NCBI GenBank assembly: GCA_002719595.1
Contig: PBEJ01000002.1
Span: 1-8,212 of the forward strand
Reading direction: 5' to 3'
DNA: 8,212 nt
Source: Verrucomicrobiales bacterium
GTDB lineage: Bacteria; Verrucomicrobiota; Verrucomicrobiia; Limisphaerales; UBA1100
Shown here: one piece after another, positions 1 to 7,615 of the stretch
How the letters are laid out: every line of letters starts with the position of its first letter
Numbering within the stretch: the stretch's first letter is position 1
Program-made: the position numbers and the translations under genes
The notes under the pieces: model-generated
Seen by the model: the letters and a program-made list of their open reading frames with translations, nothing else
What the model was told of the DNA's origin: nothing
Databases searched by the model: none

Positions 1-283
1 AAGGACGTTGACTGAAGTCCACAGCTTCCACCTCACTACCAAATCGCACCTCGGCCCCGAATCGTTCGGCCTGCTGTTGAAGTTTGATCATTAATTCGGT
101 TCCATCGATACCTTCTGGCCAACCTGGAAAATTTTCCACAACGCTTGTAGTGGTAAGCAATCCGCCAGGCATTGCTCCGGTTAGAACAACAGGCTTTAGC
201 TGAGCGCGCGCAGTATACAAGGCAGCGGTAAGCCCCGCACATCCAGAACCTATAACGGTGACTTTTTCGATCTCATTTGACAT
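1..283 (-). CDS. trxB: Thioredoxin reductase (TrxB family), N-terminal part, cut by window edge
   Basis: This flavoprotein would reduce thioredoxin with NADPH in the cytoplasm. Only the first 94 codons are present; the rest lies left of position 1. The translation starts [17 protein letters not shown], an FAD-binding Rossmann beta-alpha-beta loop (GxGxxG/A) at about residues 12-17. It continues [17 protein letters not shown] and then [16 protein letters not shown] at about residues 39-54, matching the family's PGGQLTTTTEVENFPG segment. The usual GSGPAG is GSGCAG and the usual GGQL is GGLL. The redox CxxC motif and the NADPH domain would lie beyond the edge and cannot be checked. The ATG at 281-283 fits the family start; no clear Shine-Dalgarno sequence precedes it. 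It lies 67 nt downstream of smc with no visible terminator between, so co-transcription is possible. A different low-molecular-weight flavin-dependent disulfide reductase is the main alternative. Confidence 0.88.
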   Translation of the reverse strand, partial: MSNEIEKVTVIGSGCAGLTAALYTARAQLKPVVLTGAMPGGLLTTTSVVENFPGWPEGIDGTELMIKLQQQAERFGAEVRFGSEVEAVDFSQRP

Positions 284-350
284 GGAAACCAGAGGCTACG
301 CAGGCGCATTACCAATGGCAAGAGGAAGCTTTATAAGTTAAGGGAGGGGT

Positions 351-3300
351 TTATTTCGCGAGAAATATTTCCTCATCTCCTTTAGGCGCCGTTTCTACTT
401 TTGAATCAGACTGGCTAATTCTATTTGCATTACTTGCGCCGGCTTGGTCGGCACTGAATTTCACGCTCACCATACGGCTTACCCCGCGTTCTTGCATAGT
501 CACACCATAAATGACGTCAGCTGCGCTAATGGTACGCTTGCTGTGCGTAATGACAATGAACTGAGAATGCGCTAGAAATTCCTTTAGTTTTTGGACATAC
601 CGGTCGATATTAGCATCATCAAGGGGAGCATCTAATTCATCCAACACGCAAAACGGGCTGGGCTTGACCTGATAAAGTGAAAAGAGCAAAGCCACAGCTG
701 TCATGGTTTGCTCACCGCCTGATAGTAGACCAATGCGGTGAAGCTTCTTCCCAGGGGGCGAGGCAACAATTTCCACCCCGGCCTCAAGCACATCTTCTTC
801 CTCCGTAAGAACCAAATCCGCCCGACCACCCCCAAATAAATCTGGAAACATTTTCTGGAAATTTGCTCGGACCTTCTCGAAGGTTTCGGTGAACATCTCC
901 CGGGATTGCTTGTCGATACGAGCAATCACCCCCTCCAGTTCAGTCTTTGCATTCACCAAATCCTCGTGCTGTGTGGTGAGAAAATCAAAGCGTTCTTCAA
1001 CTTCCCGATATTCATCAATTGCCACCAGATTCACTGGGCCCATACTATCTATCTTGTCCTGCATAACCTCGACCTGAGCCCTAACAGCACTCCAGTCAGT
1101 CAAGGCTTTGGTTTCAGGCGATACTTCTTCAGCGGTGATAGTTTCAGTAGTGGTTTGCCCGTCAGCGGTAATATTAATAGTTGCCACATCACCCTGCACT
1201 TGGCGTAAATCCAGATCATATTTTTCTTTAATCCGCTCAACAAGCTGTTCTTGTTTCATCTGCTTCTGTGTGACCTCTACCTCTATTTCGCCTTTTCGTT
1301 CCTGCATTTCAGTAAGCGAATTACGTTTCTCAGAAAGCTCCATTTCTCGTCGCTCAGAATCCACAGCCTGCTCATTACGGCGCTGGATGAGTTCTGCCGT
1401 TTTCTCACTGCTCGCTTCGCGCTCCACCCGGATACGTTCGGTTTCCCGCCGAGATTCGGCATTTTGGGATTCAAATTGGAGTTTACGTTCTGAGCTTTCA
1501 CTGAGGGTTTGCTGGGCACGTTCAAGTGTGCGCAACAGTTCAGCCAACTGTTGCTCCATCGGGGCTTTCTGATCCTGCAGTGAAGATTCCCGCTCCTCAG
1601 CCTTTGAGAGTGCAACCTTTGCCTCGGTGAGATCCTCTTGAGCTGTTTCACGGTGGTCGCGTTGTTCCTGAATAAAATTCTCGTGAGCAGTAATCGATTC
1701 CTGAACTTGGCGGTTACGCTCTTCTAGCTGGCGAATTCGAGCATTCAATTCAATGGATTTGCATTTTGCCACCTCCTCTTGCTCAGCAAGGTTTTGCACC
1801 TCAAACACCACCGCTTCAATTTTTTGTTCAAGCACATGCCGGGAGTTTTGTAAGGCCTTGAATTCGCCTTTACGGGTGGCAACAGCCACCTCCCGGTCGC
1901 TGAGTTGATCGCGAGCATTTTGCAAACTTGCTTGAAGCTCGGTTTGCTCGGCTAACAATTGACCTTTGGCGCGGCTGGAATCGTCTATTTGGCGGCCCAG
2001 CGTATTCAGCTGAACCTCCAGTTCATCAATTTGATTACGTCGGGCGAGGACGGAATGGTGCTCCTTACCGCTACCCTGTCCGCCAGTGTAAACACCCTGT
2101 TGACTAAGGGACTCACCCTGCCTCGTGACGTAATCAAAACGCCCAGGACTCATCCTCCAAAGGCGTGTGGCCACTTCTAATGAATCAACGATTAAGGTAC
2201 GGCCAAGAAGCGTTTGCAGGAGCGGCTGGATTCGGTCATCGGTTTCAACAATATCCAGCGCATGTACCGCGCCGTCGGGAATATCAGCCGGCGGGATGGC
2301 GCCTCCTCGCTGGCGTAAAAGTTCTAAGGCCACAATGCTGGCTCGGCCCTGTTCCCCTTGAGCAAGGCGTTGGAGCATCTGATCAGCACTCTGGGGCTGC
2401 TCGGTGATGACTAGTTGCAGATTGGAGCCCAAGGCGGCTTCTATGGCATTAACGCTATCATCAGGCACGCGAATTTGGTCAGCAAGTGAACCGATTGCAT
2501 TGTCAAATTGGGTTAGAACAGTCTGAGCACCCGCACTGAAACCTTCCTTGGATTCAATTAGCTGCTTGAGTACTTCTTTCCGCGATTTAGCCTCGGTTTG
2601 CCGGCGAAGTAGTCCATCTAAGTCCTCCTCGGCTTTGGAAAGATCAGTGCCGATCACAGACAAACGTTTTTGACGTTGTTCAACGGTACCCCGGTGCGTT
2701 TCGACATGCAGTGAGTCATCCTCTACACTGCGCTCGAATTCTCCAAGGCTCGTCTCAAGTTTTCCGCGTTCTTCTTCGAGCTGAATCTTTTCAGCCGATA
2801 GTTTCTCAAGCCGCGCGGCGTTGCCTTGTTTTTGCAGTTCGAGCGCATTTAACTCATTTCGAGAACCAGTAAGGCGTTGATTAATGTTTGCGCCGTCACT
2901 ATTGACATCACTAAGTTCCGATTGTCGCTGGCTGATTGCAGATTCGGCCGCCTCAACGATATTCCGCTTTTCAGAGACGTGCTGGCGTGCTCTATCTAAA
3001 GCATGGCCCGAATCATCTAAATTCTGGTTAATGCCCTCCAGCTCAGCATCCACCAGCTTGCGCCGTTCCTGAGCGCCCGAAATATCGGCCTCCGCCTCAG
3101 TATGCTGAACATCCAGCTCTTCCATGCGTTGTTCGTTATATTGAATTCTGCTTTCATGGCGCTCAACTTCCGATTTTAACTCCAGCCCATGCTGCTGTGT
3201 AGCACTGATCTGCCGGTCGAGCTCGGTGAGTGTTTTGCGTAATTCTTTAAGCTGCGCTTCCTCATTAATAATTCCCGATGAATGGTTCTCAAGACTATCG

Positions 3301-4082
3301 CGAATGCCCTCAGATTCCTTTCGAATTTCCTGCAGCTCTAGGTCAATTTTATCGAACTCATGCCTGGCCAGCTTGGTTTCCAGCTCGCGCAACTCATCCA
3401 TAATTTTCTGATACCGTTTGGCTTTGCCGGCCTGTCTTTGAAGTGACCCAATCTGACGCTTAACCTCACGAATAGTATCCTCAAGTCGAAGCAAGTTCTG
3501 CTCAGTATAATCAAGTTTACGCAAAGCTTCTTTTTTTTGCTGCTTGAATTTAGTTATCCCTGCAGCTTCTTCAAATACAGCACGTCGTTCTGAAGGTTTG
3601 CTCTTGATAATGTTAGTTATTTGGCCCTGAGCCATTATGCTATAACTATTACGCCCAACACCGGTGCCCATAAACAGCTGCTGAACATCTCGCAACCTGC
3701 AAGAGGCACCATTAAGAAAATATTCGCTTCCCCCGTCACGAAATACACGACGAGTTACGGTAACTTCAGCAAAAGCCAAATCCACACCAGCTGCTTTGAG
3801 GTTTTCAGTATCTACATCCCCTATTGTGATTGATACTTCTGCCATACTCGTAGGTTTACGGCCGCGAACTCCATCTGTGCCGCTAAAAATCACATCCGCC
3901 ATCTCGCCTCCACGCAATGCTTTGGCCGATTGCTCACCGAGCACCCAGCGTATGGCGTCAGAAATATTAGATTTTCCGCACCCATTAGGGCCGACGACAG
4001 CCGTTATGCCAGGCTCAAAATTTAGTGTCGTTTTATCTGCGAATGACTTAAACCCAATAGCTTTAAGACTTTTAAGATACAT
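351..4082 (-). CDS. smc: Chromosome segregation/condensation ATPase SMC
   Basis: This is the ATPase of the bacterial SMC-ScpAB condensin, which dimerises, encircles DNA and compacts and separates sister chromosomes. The protein has 1243 residues, near the usual 1150-1250. The N-terminal head carries Walker A GPNGCGKS at 31-38 and a Q-loop in AQGQITNI at 151-158. A first long coiled coil (about 175-510) leads to the hinge domain (about 512-672, from EGFSAGAQ to VYTGG). The returning coiled coil spans about 680-960. The C-terminal head carries the ABC signature LLSGGEQ at 1119-1125, Walker B FCVLDELDAPLDD at 1144-1156 with catalytic Glu1149, and switch His1180. Residues about 965-995 form a Thr/Glu-rich insert between the second coil and the head. 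The start is fixed by the conserved opening MYLKSLKAIGFKSFADKT and by AAGGAGG five bases upstream. No scpA or scpB is in the window. MukB and Rad50 are excluded by the head and hinge signatures. Confidence 0.98.
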   Translation of the reverse strand: MYLKSLKAIGFKSFADKTTLNFEPGITAVVGPNGCGKSNISDAIRWVLGEQSAKALRGGEMADVIFSGTDGVRGRKPTSMAEVSITIGDVDTENLKAAGVDLAFAEVTVTRRVFRDGGSEYFLNGASCRLRDVQQLFMGTGVGRNSYSIMAQGQITNIIKSKPSERRAVFEEAAGITKFKQQKKEALRKLDYTEQNLLRLEDTIREVKRQIGSLQRQAGKAKRYQKIMDELRELETKLARHEFDKIDLELQEIRKESEGIRDSLENHSSGIINEEAQLKELRKTLTELDRQISATQQHGLELKSEVERHESRIQYNEQRMEELDVQHTEAEADISGAQERRKLVDAELEGINQNLDDSGHALDRARQHVSEKRNIVEAAESAISQRQSELSDVNSDGANINQRLTGSRNELNALELQKQGNAARLEKLSAEKIQLEEERGKLETSLGEFERSVEDDSLHVETHRGTVEQRQKRLSVIGTDLSKAEEDLDGLLRRQTEAKSRKEVLKQLIESKEGFSAGAQTVLTQFDNAIGSLADQIRVPDDSVNAIEAALGSNLQLVITEQPQSADQMLQRLAQGEQGRASIVALELLRQRGGAIPPADIPDGAVHALDIVETDDRIQPLLQTLLGRTLIVDSLEVATRLWRMSPGRFDYVTRQGESLSQQGVYTGGQGSGKEHHSVLARRNQIDELEVQLNTLGRQIDDSSRAKGQLLAEQTELQASLQNARDQLSDREVAVATRKGEFKALQNSRHVLEQKIEAVVFEVQNLAEQEEVAKCKSIELNARIRQLEERNRQVQESITAHENFIQEQRDHRETAQEDLTEAKVALSKAEERESSLQDQKAPMEQQLAELLRTLERAQQTLSESSERKLQFESQNAESRRETERIRVEREASSEKTAELIQRRNEQAVDSERREMELSEKRNSLTEMQERKGEIEVEVTQKQMKQEQLVERIKEKYDLDLRQVQGDVATINITADGQTTTETITAEEVSPETKALTDWSAVRAQVEVMQDKIDSMGPVNLVAIDEYREVEERFDFLTTQHEDLVNAKTELEGVIARIDKQSREMFTETFEKVRANFQKMFPDLFGGGRADLVLTEEEDVLEAGVEIVASPPGKKLHRIGLLSGGEQTMTAVALLFSLYQVKPSPFCVLDELDAPLDDANIDRYVQKLKEFLAHSQFIVITHSKRTISAADVIYGVTMQERGVSRMVSVKFSADQAGASNANRISQSDSKVETAPKGDEEIFLAK

Positions 4083-4087
4083 CTCAA

Positions 4088-4112
4088 CCTCCTTAGTTCG
4101 CGACTAGCGAAC
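4088..4112 (-). promoter_or_regulatory. smc ribosome binding site with an adjoining stem-loop
   Basis: On the minus strand the sequence AAGGAGG (4088-4094) lies five bases before the smc ATG, a near-perfect Shine-Dalgarno site and the only strong one among the five genes here. One base upstream of it is a perfect 6-bp stem, GTTCGC (4107-4112) with GCGAAC (4096-4101), closing a 5-base loop. No T-run follows, so it is not an intrinsic terminator. The stem does not bury the ribosome site but abuts it, so it could tune ribosome access or protect an mRNA 5' end. That role is inference; only the sites themselves are seen. Confidence 0.6.
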
Positions 4113-4160
4113 GGGCGGATATTCCTGTGAATCAACCTCCGGAGCCAAGCGGATTCCCGA

Positions 4161-5177
4161 TTAGTTATCCACAATTACTTTAGCCTCAGACTTGATAGAT
4201 TCTCTCAACTCTTCGGGAGCCAGAACGATCGCTTGCCCGCCCCAGCCGAGAATCCATCTCCGGATTTCGGATAGGTGGCTGAGACGCATCTCAATCACCA
4301 ATGAGCCATCCTTGTACTCCTTGATCCGCTGGGTGGGGTGCCAAGTTTTCTCCCTTATGAAAGGCGAAACATCCCGCGAAAATTTCACCCTTACATCATA
4401 GCATTCATCGCCTTTGAACACGCCAAATGAATCCGCAAGATAGTTGTCCAAGGAAAACCCTTCCGGTCGTTCGAACTTTTTACCTGTGAAATCTACAGTA
4501 AGAATCCTGGTTGGAGCAAAGCACCGAATCTCAGATCGTTTATGGTCGAATGCATACAAATACCACTCATTGTTAATGTTTGCGAGCTGGTAAGGGTCAA
4601 TAACTCGTATTTCGGCTTTTTGGTTTGGCTTTCGATATTGAATCTTGATTTGCCGACATCTAGCTGCGGCCTGACTGATCACATCGAAAACCTCAATTTC
4701 CACCCTAGACTCTCCTGTATGCCGAAAAGAAAGTGCTTCATCCCACTCATTAAGGTGAATGCTTACAGCATCGGGTAAAGAATCTGCTATTTTCCGAAAA
4801 GCTGTTGATAATCTTTTTTCAAAAACAGTCCCACGGTAATTTTGCAAAGCCTTTTCGGCGATCAGAAGCGCAAAAAGCTCGCCTTCGTTGATTTGAAGCA
4901 TTGGGAATGATTCTACTGGCCGCGTATACTTAAATCCGTTGTAGGCAGGATCAAATTCAATAGGCAAATCCCACCTATCCCGCATGAACTGAATATCACG
5001 GTGTATAGTTTTGGTACTTACCTCCATTTTGCGAGCCAAAGTGCTGGCATTAGGGTAATTCCCGCGCTTAACGGACTCATGAATTTCCATCATCCGTTCA
5101 AGCGGAGGCCGTGAATACAAAGCTGTCGGACGACTTTTTTTAGCCTTAACTGTTTCTTCCCTTTTGGCGTTAGCCAT
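4161..5177 (-). CDS. HTH and WYL domain transcriptional regulator
   Basis: A 338-residue predicted DNA-binding regulator of the YafY/PafBC-like WYL superfamily. A basic N-terminal tail (1-20) precedes a winged helix-turn-helix (about 25-85), with the recognition region ASTLARKMEVSTKTIHRDIQ at 44-63. A linker helix region follows (about 95-150). The WYL domain (about 165-235) contains the diagnostic W205-Y206-L207 in NEWYLYAFD. A C-terminal WCX-like extension spans about 255-335 and ends in GWGGQAIVLAPEELRE. WYL domains in characterised relatives bind nucleic acids or small ligands and control DNA-damage, metabolic or phage-defence genes; its target here is unknown. It starts 11 nt after the rho stop codon without a visible Shine-Dalgarno sequence, suggesting co-transcription and perhaps translational coupling with rho, and it ends 78 nt before smc. 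No defence genes surround it, so a defence role is not supported. The family call is firm; the function is open. Confidence 0.9.
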   Translation of the reverse strand: MANAKREETVKAKKSRPTALYSRPPLERMMEIHESVKRGNYPNASTLARKMEVSTKTIHRDIQFMRDRWDLPIEFDPAYNGFKYTRPVESFPMLQINEGELFALLIAEKALQNYRGTVFEKRLSTAFRKIADSLPDAVSIHLNEWDEALSFRHTGESRVEIEVFDVISQAAARCRQIKIQYRKPNQKAEIRVIDPYQLANINNEWYLYAFDHKRSEIRCFAPTRILTVDFTGKKFERPEGFSLDNYLADSFGVFKGDECYDVRVKFSRDVSPFIREKTWHPTQRIKEYKDGSLVIEMRLSHLSEIRRWILGWGGQAIVLAPEELRESIKSEAKVIVDN

Positions 5178-5188
5178 AAAGAAGTTTA

Positions 5189-6319
5189 TCAGGTCTTAAG
5201 TTTAGTGAGAAGCTCTGCGTTTGTTGGATGTTTCTTTAGTGCTCCCACTAGGGTTTCCATCGCGTTAATCGGATCTAGATCAACCATGGTTCGCCGTAGT
5301 TTTCGAATAGCATCAAGGTGTATTTCAGGGAACAGCTTTTCTTCTTTTCTTGTACCACTTTTTGGAATGTCTATAGCGGGATACAATCTTCGCTCAGAAA
5401 GTTTTCGGTCCAAAATCAACTCCATATTACCAGTGCCCTTAAACTCTTGGAAAATCAGCTCATCCATACGACTGCCGGTATCAACAAGTGCTGTGGCCAG
5501 GATAGTCAGCGAACCCCCATCTTCAATATTTCTGGCAGCAGCAAACATTCGCCGGGGAATTTCAAGAGCTCGCGCATCTACCCCGCCCGACATCGTGCGG
5601 CCGCTACCGCCCTTGACGTTATTATATGCGCGGGCAATACGAGTAATTGAATCCATCAGAACAAACACATCCTGCCCACATTCAACCATGCGACGGCAGC
5701 GCTCGATCATAAATCTAGATAGGCGAACATGGGTCTCCAAATCCATGTCATTTGAAGAGGCAACGACTTCCGCTTCAACCGAGCGCTCGAAATCCGTTAC
5801 TTCCTCAGGGCGTTCATCGATCAGCATTACAATGGTTTTGACATCAGGATGATTTGCTGTGACCGCGTTGCATATCTGTTTCAGAACGGTAGTTTTACCC
5901 GTACGGGGAGGCGCGACTATTAAGCCTCTAGTGCCTTTCCCTATGGGAGTTACCAAGTCGATAACACGTGTTTCAATGATATCAGGGTCAGTTTCTAAAT
6001 TAAATTTTTCGATTGGATCAATAGTTGTAAGATTTTCAAAGCGTGAACATTCTGTGTAGTCTTTGAAATCCATCTCATTAACGCTGAAGATCTCGCGTAA
6101 TTGAGGGCTATGACCCTTGTGTGGAGGGACAAGGCGACCTTTAATAAAACAGCCTTCACGAAGGTAGTGCCGGCGGATTGTATCTGGAGTTACAAAAATA
6201 TCGGTGGGCTTGGATTGAAAACGGTTACCAGGAGATCTTAAGAAACCAAAACCCTTATCGGAAATTTCAAGATAACCTTCTCCCTCTTCGGGGTAATCAG
6301 CTTTATTATTTCTAGCCAT
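5189..6319 (-). CDS. rho: Transcription termination factor Rho, short form
   Basis: Rho is a hexameric RNA-dependent ATPase/helicase that ends transcription at Rho-dependent sites. This 376-residue protein begins about ten residues before the cold-shock RNA-binding domain (about 13-85, with GYLEISDKGFGFLRS) and lacks the N-terminal helical Rho_N domain (E. coli Rho has 419 residues). The ATPase core shows the P-loop APPRTGKTT (136-144, Lys142), LIDERPEEV with catalytic Glu169, Walker B LMDSITR with Asp223, and the arginine finger in SGTRKEE (Arg324). All keep a constant offset of 42 from E. coli numbering. Three E. coli lysines, K181 (P-loop), K283 (Q-loop) and K326, align with Arg139, Arg241 and Arg284. 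The start is secure: an in-frame TAA lies five codons upstream (6332-6334). No Shine-Dalgarno sequence is visible. The WYL regulator gene follows after 11 nt; cysK ends 170 nt upstream. Confidence 0.98.
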   Translation of the reverse strand: MARNNKADYPEEGEGYLEISDKGFGFLRSPGNRFQSKPTDIFVTPDTIRRHYLREGCFIKGRLVPPHKGHSPQLREIFSVNEMDFKDYTECSRFENLTTIDPIEKFNLETDPDIIETRVIDLVTPIGKGTRGLIVAPPRTGKTTVLKQICNAVTANHPDVKTIVMLIDERPEEVTDFERSVEAEVVASSNDMDLETHVRLSRFMIERCRRMVECGQDVFVLMDSITRIARAYNNVKGGSGRTMSGGVDARALEIPRRMFAAARNIEDGGSLTILATALVDTGSRMDELIFQEFKGTGNMELILDRKLSERRLYPAIDIPKSGTRKEEKLFPEIHLDAIRKLRRTMVDLDPINAMETLVGALKKHPTNAELLTKLKT

Positions 6320-6489
6320 AATTGAATGGTGTTAACTGCGAATGTACTTATAACTAAGGAAATTTTGCCTCAGTTTCATCAAACGGGGATTTCCTCGCAA
6401 ACTGAATTTGAGAGGAAGCGTGAAGCCGCTTTATTTATGTCGATAAATCTGAAACTGGCAACTCCTTTTTGCCATTTTTAAATAATACT
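6320..6489 (-). promoter_or_regulatory. Putative rho leader with competing hairpins
   Basis: The 170-nt cysK-rho gap is non-coding and contains three segments that can pair in incompatible ways. In plus-strand coordinates, TGAAACTG (6450-6457) is the exact complement of CAGTTTCA (6371-6378). TCAGTTT (6370-6376) can instead pair with AAACTGA (6399-6405). A third stem joins TTCCTC (6391-6396) to GAGGAA (6412-6417), which overlaps the loop and arms of the other two. Such overlapping pairings are typical of attenuators, and rho genes in other bacteria are autoregulated through their leaders. A TATAAG hexamer on the minus strand (6347-6352) resembles a -10 box, but I see no good -35, so promoter placement is uncertain. 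The pairings are seen in the sequence; the regulatory role is inference. Confidence 0.4.
6456..6474. terminator. Weak hairpin between cysK and rho, possible terminator
   Basis: A perfect 6-bp stem, TGGCAA (6456-6461) with TTGCCA (6469-6474), closes a 7-base loop and begins 16 nt after the cysK stop codon. Read on the minus strand it is followed only by GTTTCAG, a poor U-tract, so it may slow rather than stop the cysK transcript. Read on the plus strand it is followed by ATTTTT, a better intrinsic-terminator shape, yet no plus-strand gene precedes it. It could therefore stop antisense transcription across rho. It also overlaps one arm of the candidate rho leader pairing. Confidence 0.35.
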
Positions 6490-7497
6490 CTATGAATCAG
6501 GATCCTGAACGCTTAACTCTGAAACCTTATTTCGCGATTCTTCAGCTAACGGTGTACTCAGGTACCGCTCACCGGTCGAACAACCGATCGTAACAATTGT
6601 TTTTCCTGAATTTTCTGGCCTCTTAGCCACTTCCAATGCGGCCCAAACGTTTGCTCCTGTGGATATCCCGGCTAATATTCCCTCTTTTGAGGCAAGTTCG
6701 CGGGCAACTATAAAAGCGTTTTCGTTCGATACCTTAATGCATTCTGCAATTTGTTCAGTACCGTCAGCGCCATTTAAGTGTAGATTCTCGGGCACGAAAC
6801 CTGCCCCTGTCCCTTGAATTTTATGTGGTCCAGGCGTTAAGTCTTCCCCTCCTAAGGTTTGGGATATTACTGGTGAATCCGCCGGCTCTACAGCAATAGC
6901 CTGAAAATCAGGTTTTTTAGATTTAATAACTTCCACACATCCAGTGATGGTGCCACCAGTTCCAACACCAGCAACCAAGATATCAACTTGCCCTTCAGTA
7001 TCTTCCCAGATTTCTAGAGCTGTCGTTTTGCGATGAATGTCTGGGTTAGCTGGGTTTTTGAACTGTTGAGGAATCCAAGAGTTTTTAGTCTCTTTAGCCA
7101 GTTTTTCAGCCATTGCAATTGCCCCTTTCATACCCTTTGCTGCTGGAGTAAGAACTAAATCGGCCCCAAGCATTGAAAGAAGGGTCCGCCGCTCTAAAGA
7201 CATGCTCTCCGGCATGGTAAGAATAAGTTTATAATTTCTAGCTGCAGCAACAAACGCCAGAGCAATACCGGTATTTCCGCTCGTTGGCTCAATAATAACT
7301 GTATCTTGATTAAGAGTTCCGTCACTCTCAGCAGCATCTATTATTGCCATTCCAATTCGATCTTTGACGCTCGACAGAGGATTAAAGAACTCACACTTCA
7401 AAAGAACCGTGGCGTCAAGACCCTCGGTAACCGCGTTAAGACGTACTAGTGGCGTGCCTCCCACAGTCTCGACTATATCGTTGTAAATCTTTCCCAT
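6490..7497 (-). CDS. cysK: Cysteine synthase A (O-acetylserine sulfhydrylase)
   Basis: A cytoplasmic pyridoxal-phosphate enzyme of fold type II that makes L-cysteine from O-acetylserine and sulfide, the last step of sulfur assimilation. The 335-residue protein opens [21 protein letters not shown], matching the family start. The cofactor-binding lysine is Lys45 in SSVKDR. The substrate loop is TSGNTG at 72-77, and the phosphate-binding loop is GTGGT at 179-183. GISTGAN and [10 protein letters not shown] near the C-terminus complete the active site. It is slightly longer than typical 310-325-residue CysK because of an acidic tail (ending SVQDPDS). Absence of a C-terminal CBS domain and of a haem-binding extension argues against cystathionine beta-synthase; CysM is less likely but possible. 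The only Shine-Dalgarno candidate, GAGG at 7500-7503, sits just 2 nt from the ATG, unusually close. An intrinsic terminator about 85 nt upstream isolates it from the preceding transcript, so its own promoter probably lies in 7498-7581. rho follows 170 nt downstream. Confidence 0.95.
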   Translation of the reverse strand: MGKIYNDIVETVGGTPLVRLNAVTEGLDATVLLKCEFFNPLSSVKDRIGMAIIDAAESDGTLNQDTVIIEPTSGNTGIALAFVAAARNYKLILTMPESMSLERRTLLSMLGADLVLTPAAKGMKGAIAMAEKLAKETKNSWIPQQFKNPANPDIHRKTTALEIWEDTEGQVDILVAGVGTGGTITGCVEVIKSKKPDFQAIAVEPADSPVISQTLGGEDLTPGPHKIQGTGAGFVPENLHLNGADGTEQIAECIKVSNENAFIVARELASKEGILAGISTGANVWAALEVAKRPENSGKTIVTIGCSTGERYLSTPLAEESRNKVSELSVQDPDS

Positions 7498-7581
7498 AAC
7501 CTCAAAAGTTTAAATGAAATGAACATGGTTGTGCGGGGGGGGCAAGGTTTTTCGGGAAAAATTAGACCAATTAATATAAGC
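7498..7581 (-). promoter_or_regulatory. cysK upstream region with an eight-base C tract
   Basis: These 84 nt separate the upstream terminator from cysK and must carry any cysK-specific promoter. Near the terminator the minus strand is AT-rich and contains TATATT (7573-7578), a plausible -10 box, but no convincing -35 at 16-18 nt. Further down, the transcript would contain eight consecutive C residues (G tract 7535-7542 on the plus strand), then a T-rich stretch and GAGG two bases before the start codon. No known riboswitch (SAM, T-box) motif is recognisable in it. Confidence 0.3.
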
Positions 7582-7615
7582 AAAAAGTCCCTTCCAGAAC
7601 GAGTCCGGAAGGGAC
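7582..7615 (-). terminator. Intrinsic transcription terminator upstream of cysK
   Basis: On the minus strand, GTCCCTTCC (7607-7615) and GGAAGGGAC (7587-7595) form a perfect 9-bp stem with an 11-base loop, immediately followed by TTTTT (7582-7586). This is a textbook Rho-independent terminator for a minus-strand transcript arriving from 7616-8212. In the plus direction no T-run follows the stem, so it is one-directional. It shows that something upstream is transcribed toward cysK and ended here, although no good protein gene is found in the preceding 600 nt. Confidence 0.85.

Noticed and set aside
284..350. The smc-trxB gap examined for a terminator or promoter
   Set aside because: Only a 4-bp stem and no T-run were found, and no clear promoter boxes, so no feature is called.
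883..3420. Several plus-strand ORFs of 60-154 codons opposite smc
   Set aside because: They are Ser/Arg-rich antisense shadows of the SMC coiled-coil codons, with no ribosome sites and no family resemblance.
3531..3538. A run of eight A in the smc coding strand (QQKKE codons), a possible slippage site
   Set aside because: The frame is intact and the run simply encodes consecutive lysines; nothing downstream suggests a programmed frameshift.
5205..5852. A 215-codon plus-strand ORF opposite rho
   Set aside because: It lies antisense to a highly conserved gene, has Ser/Arg-rich shadow composition and no recognisable domain.
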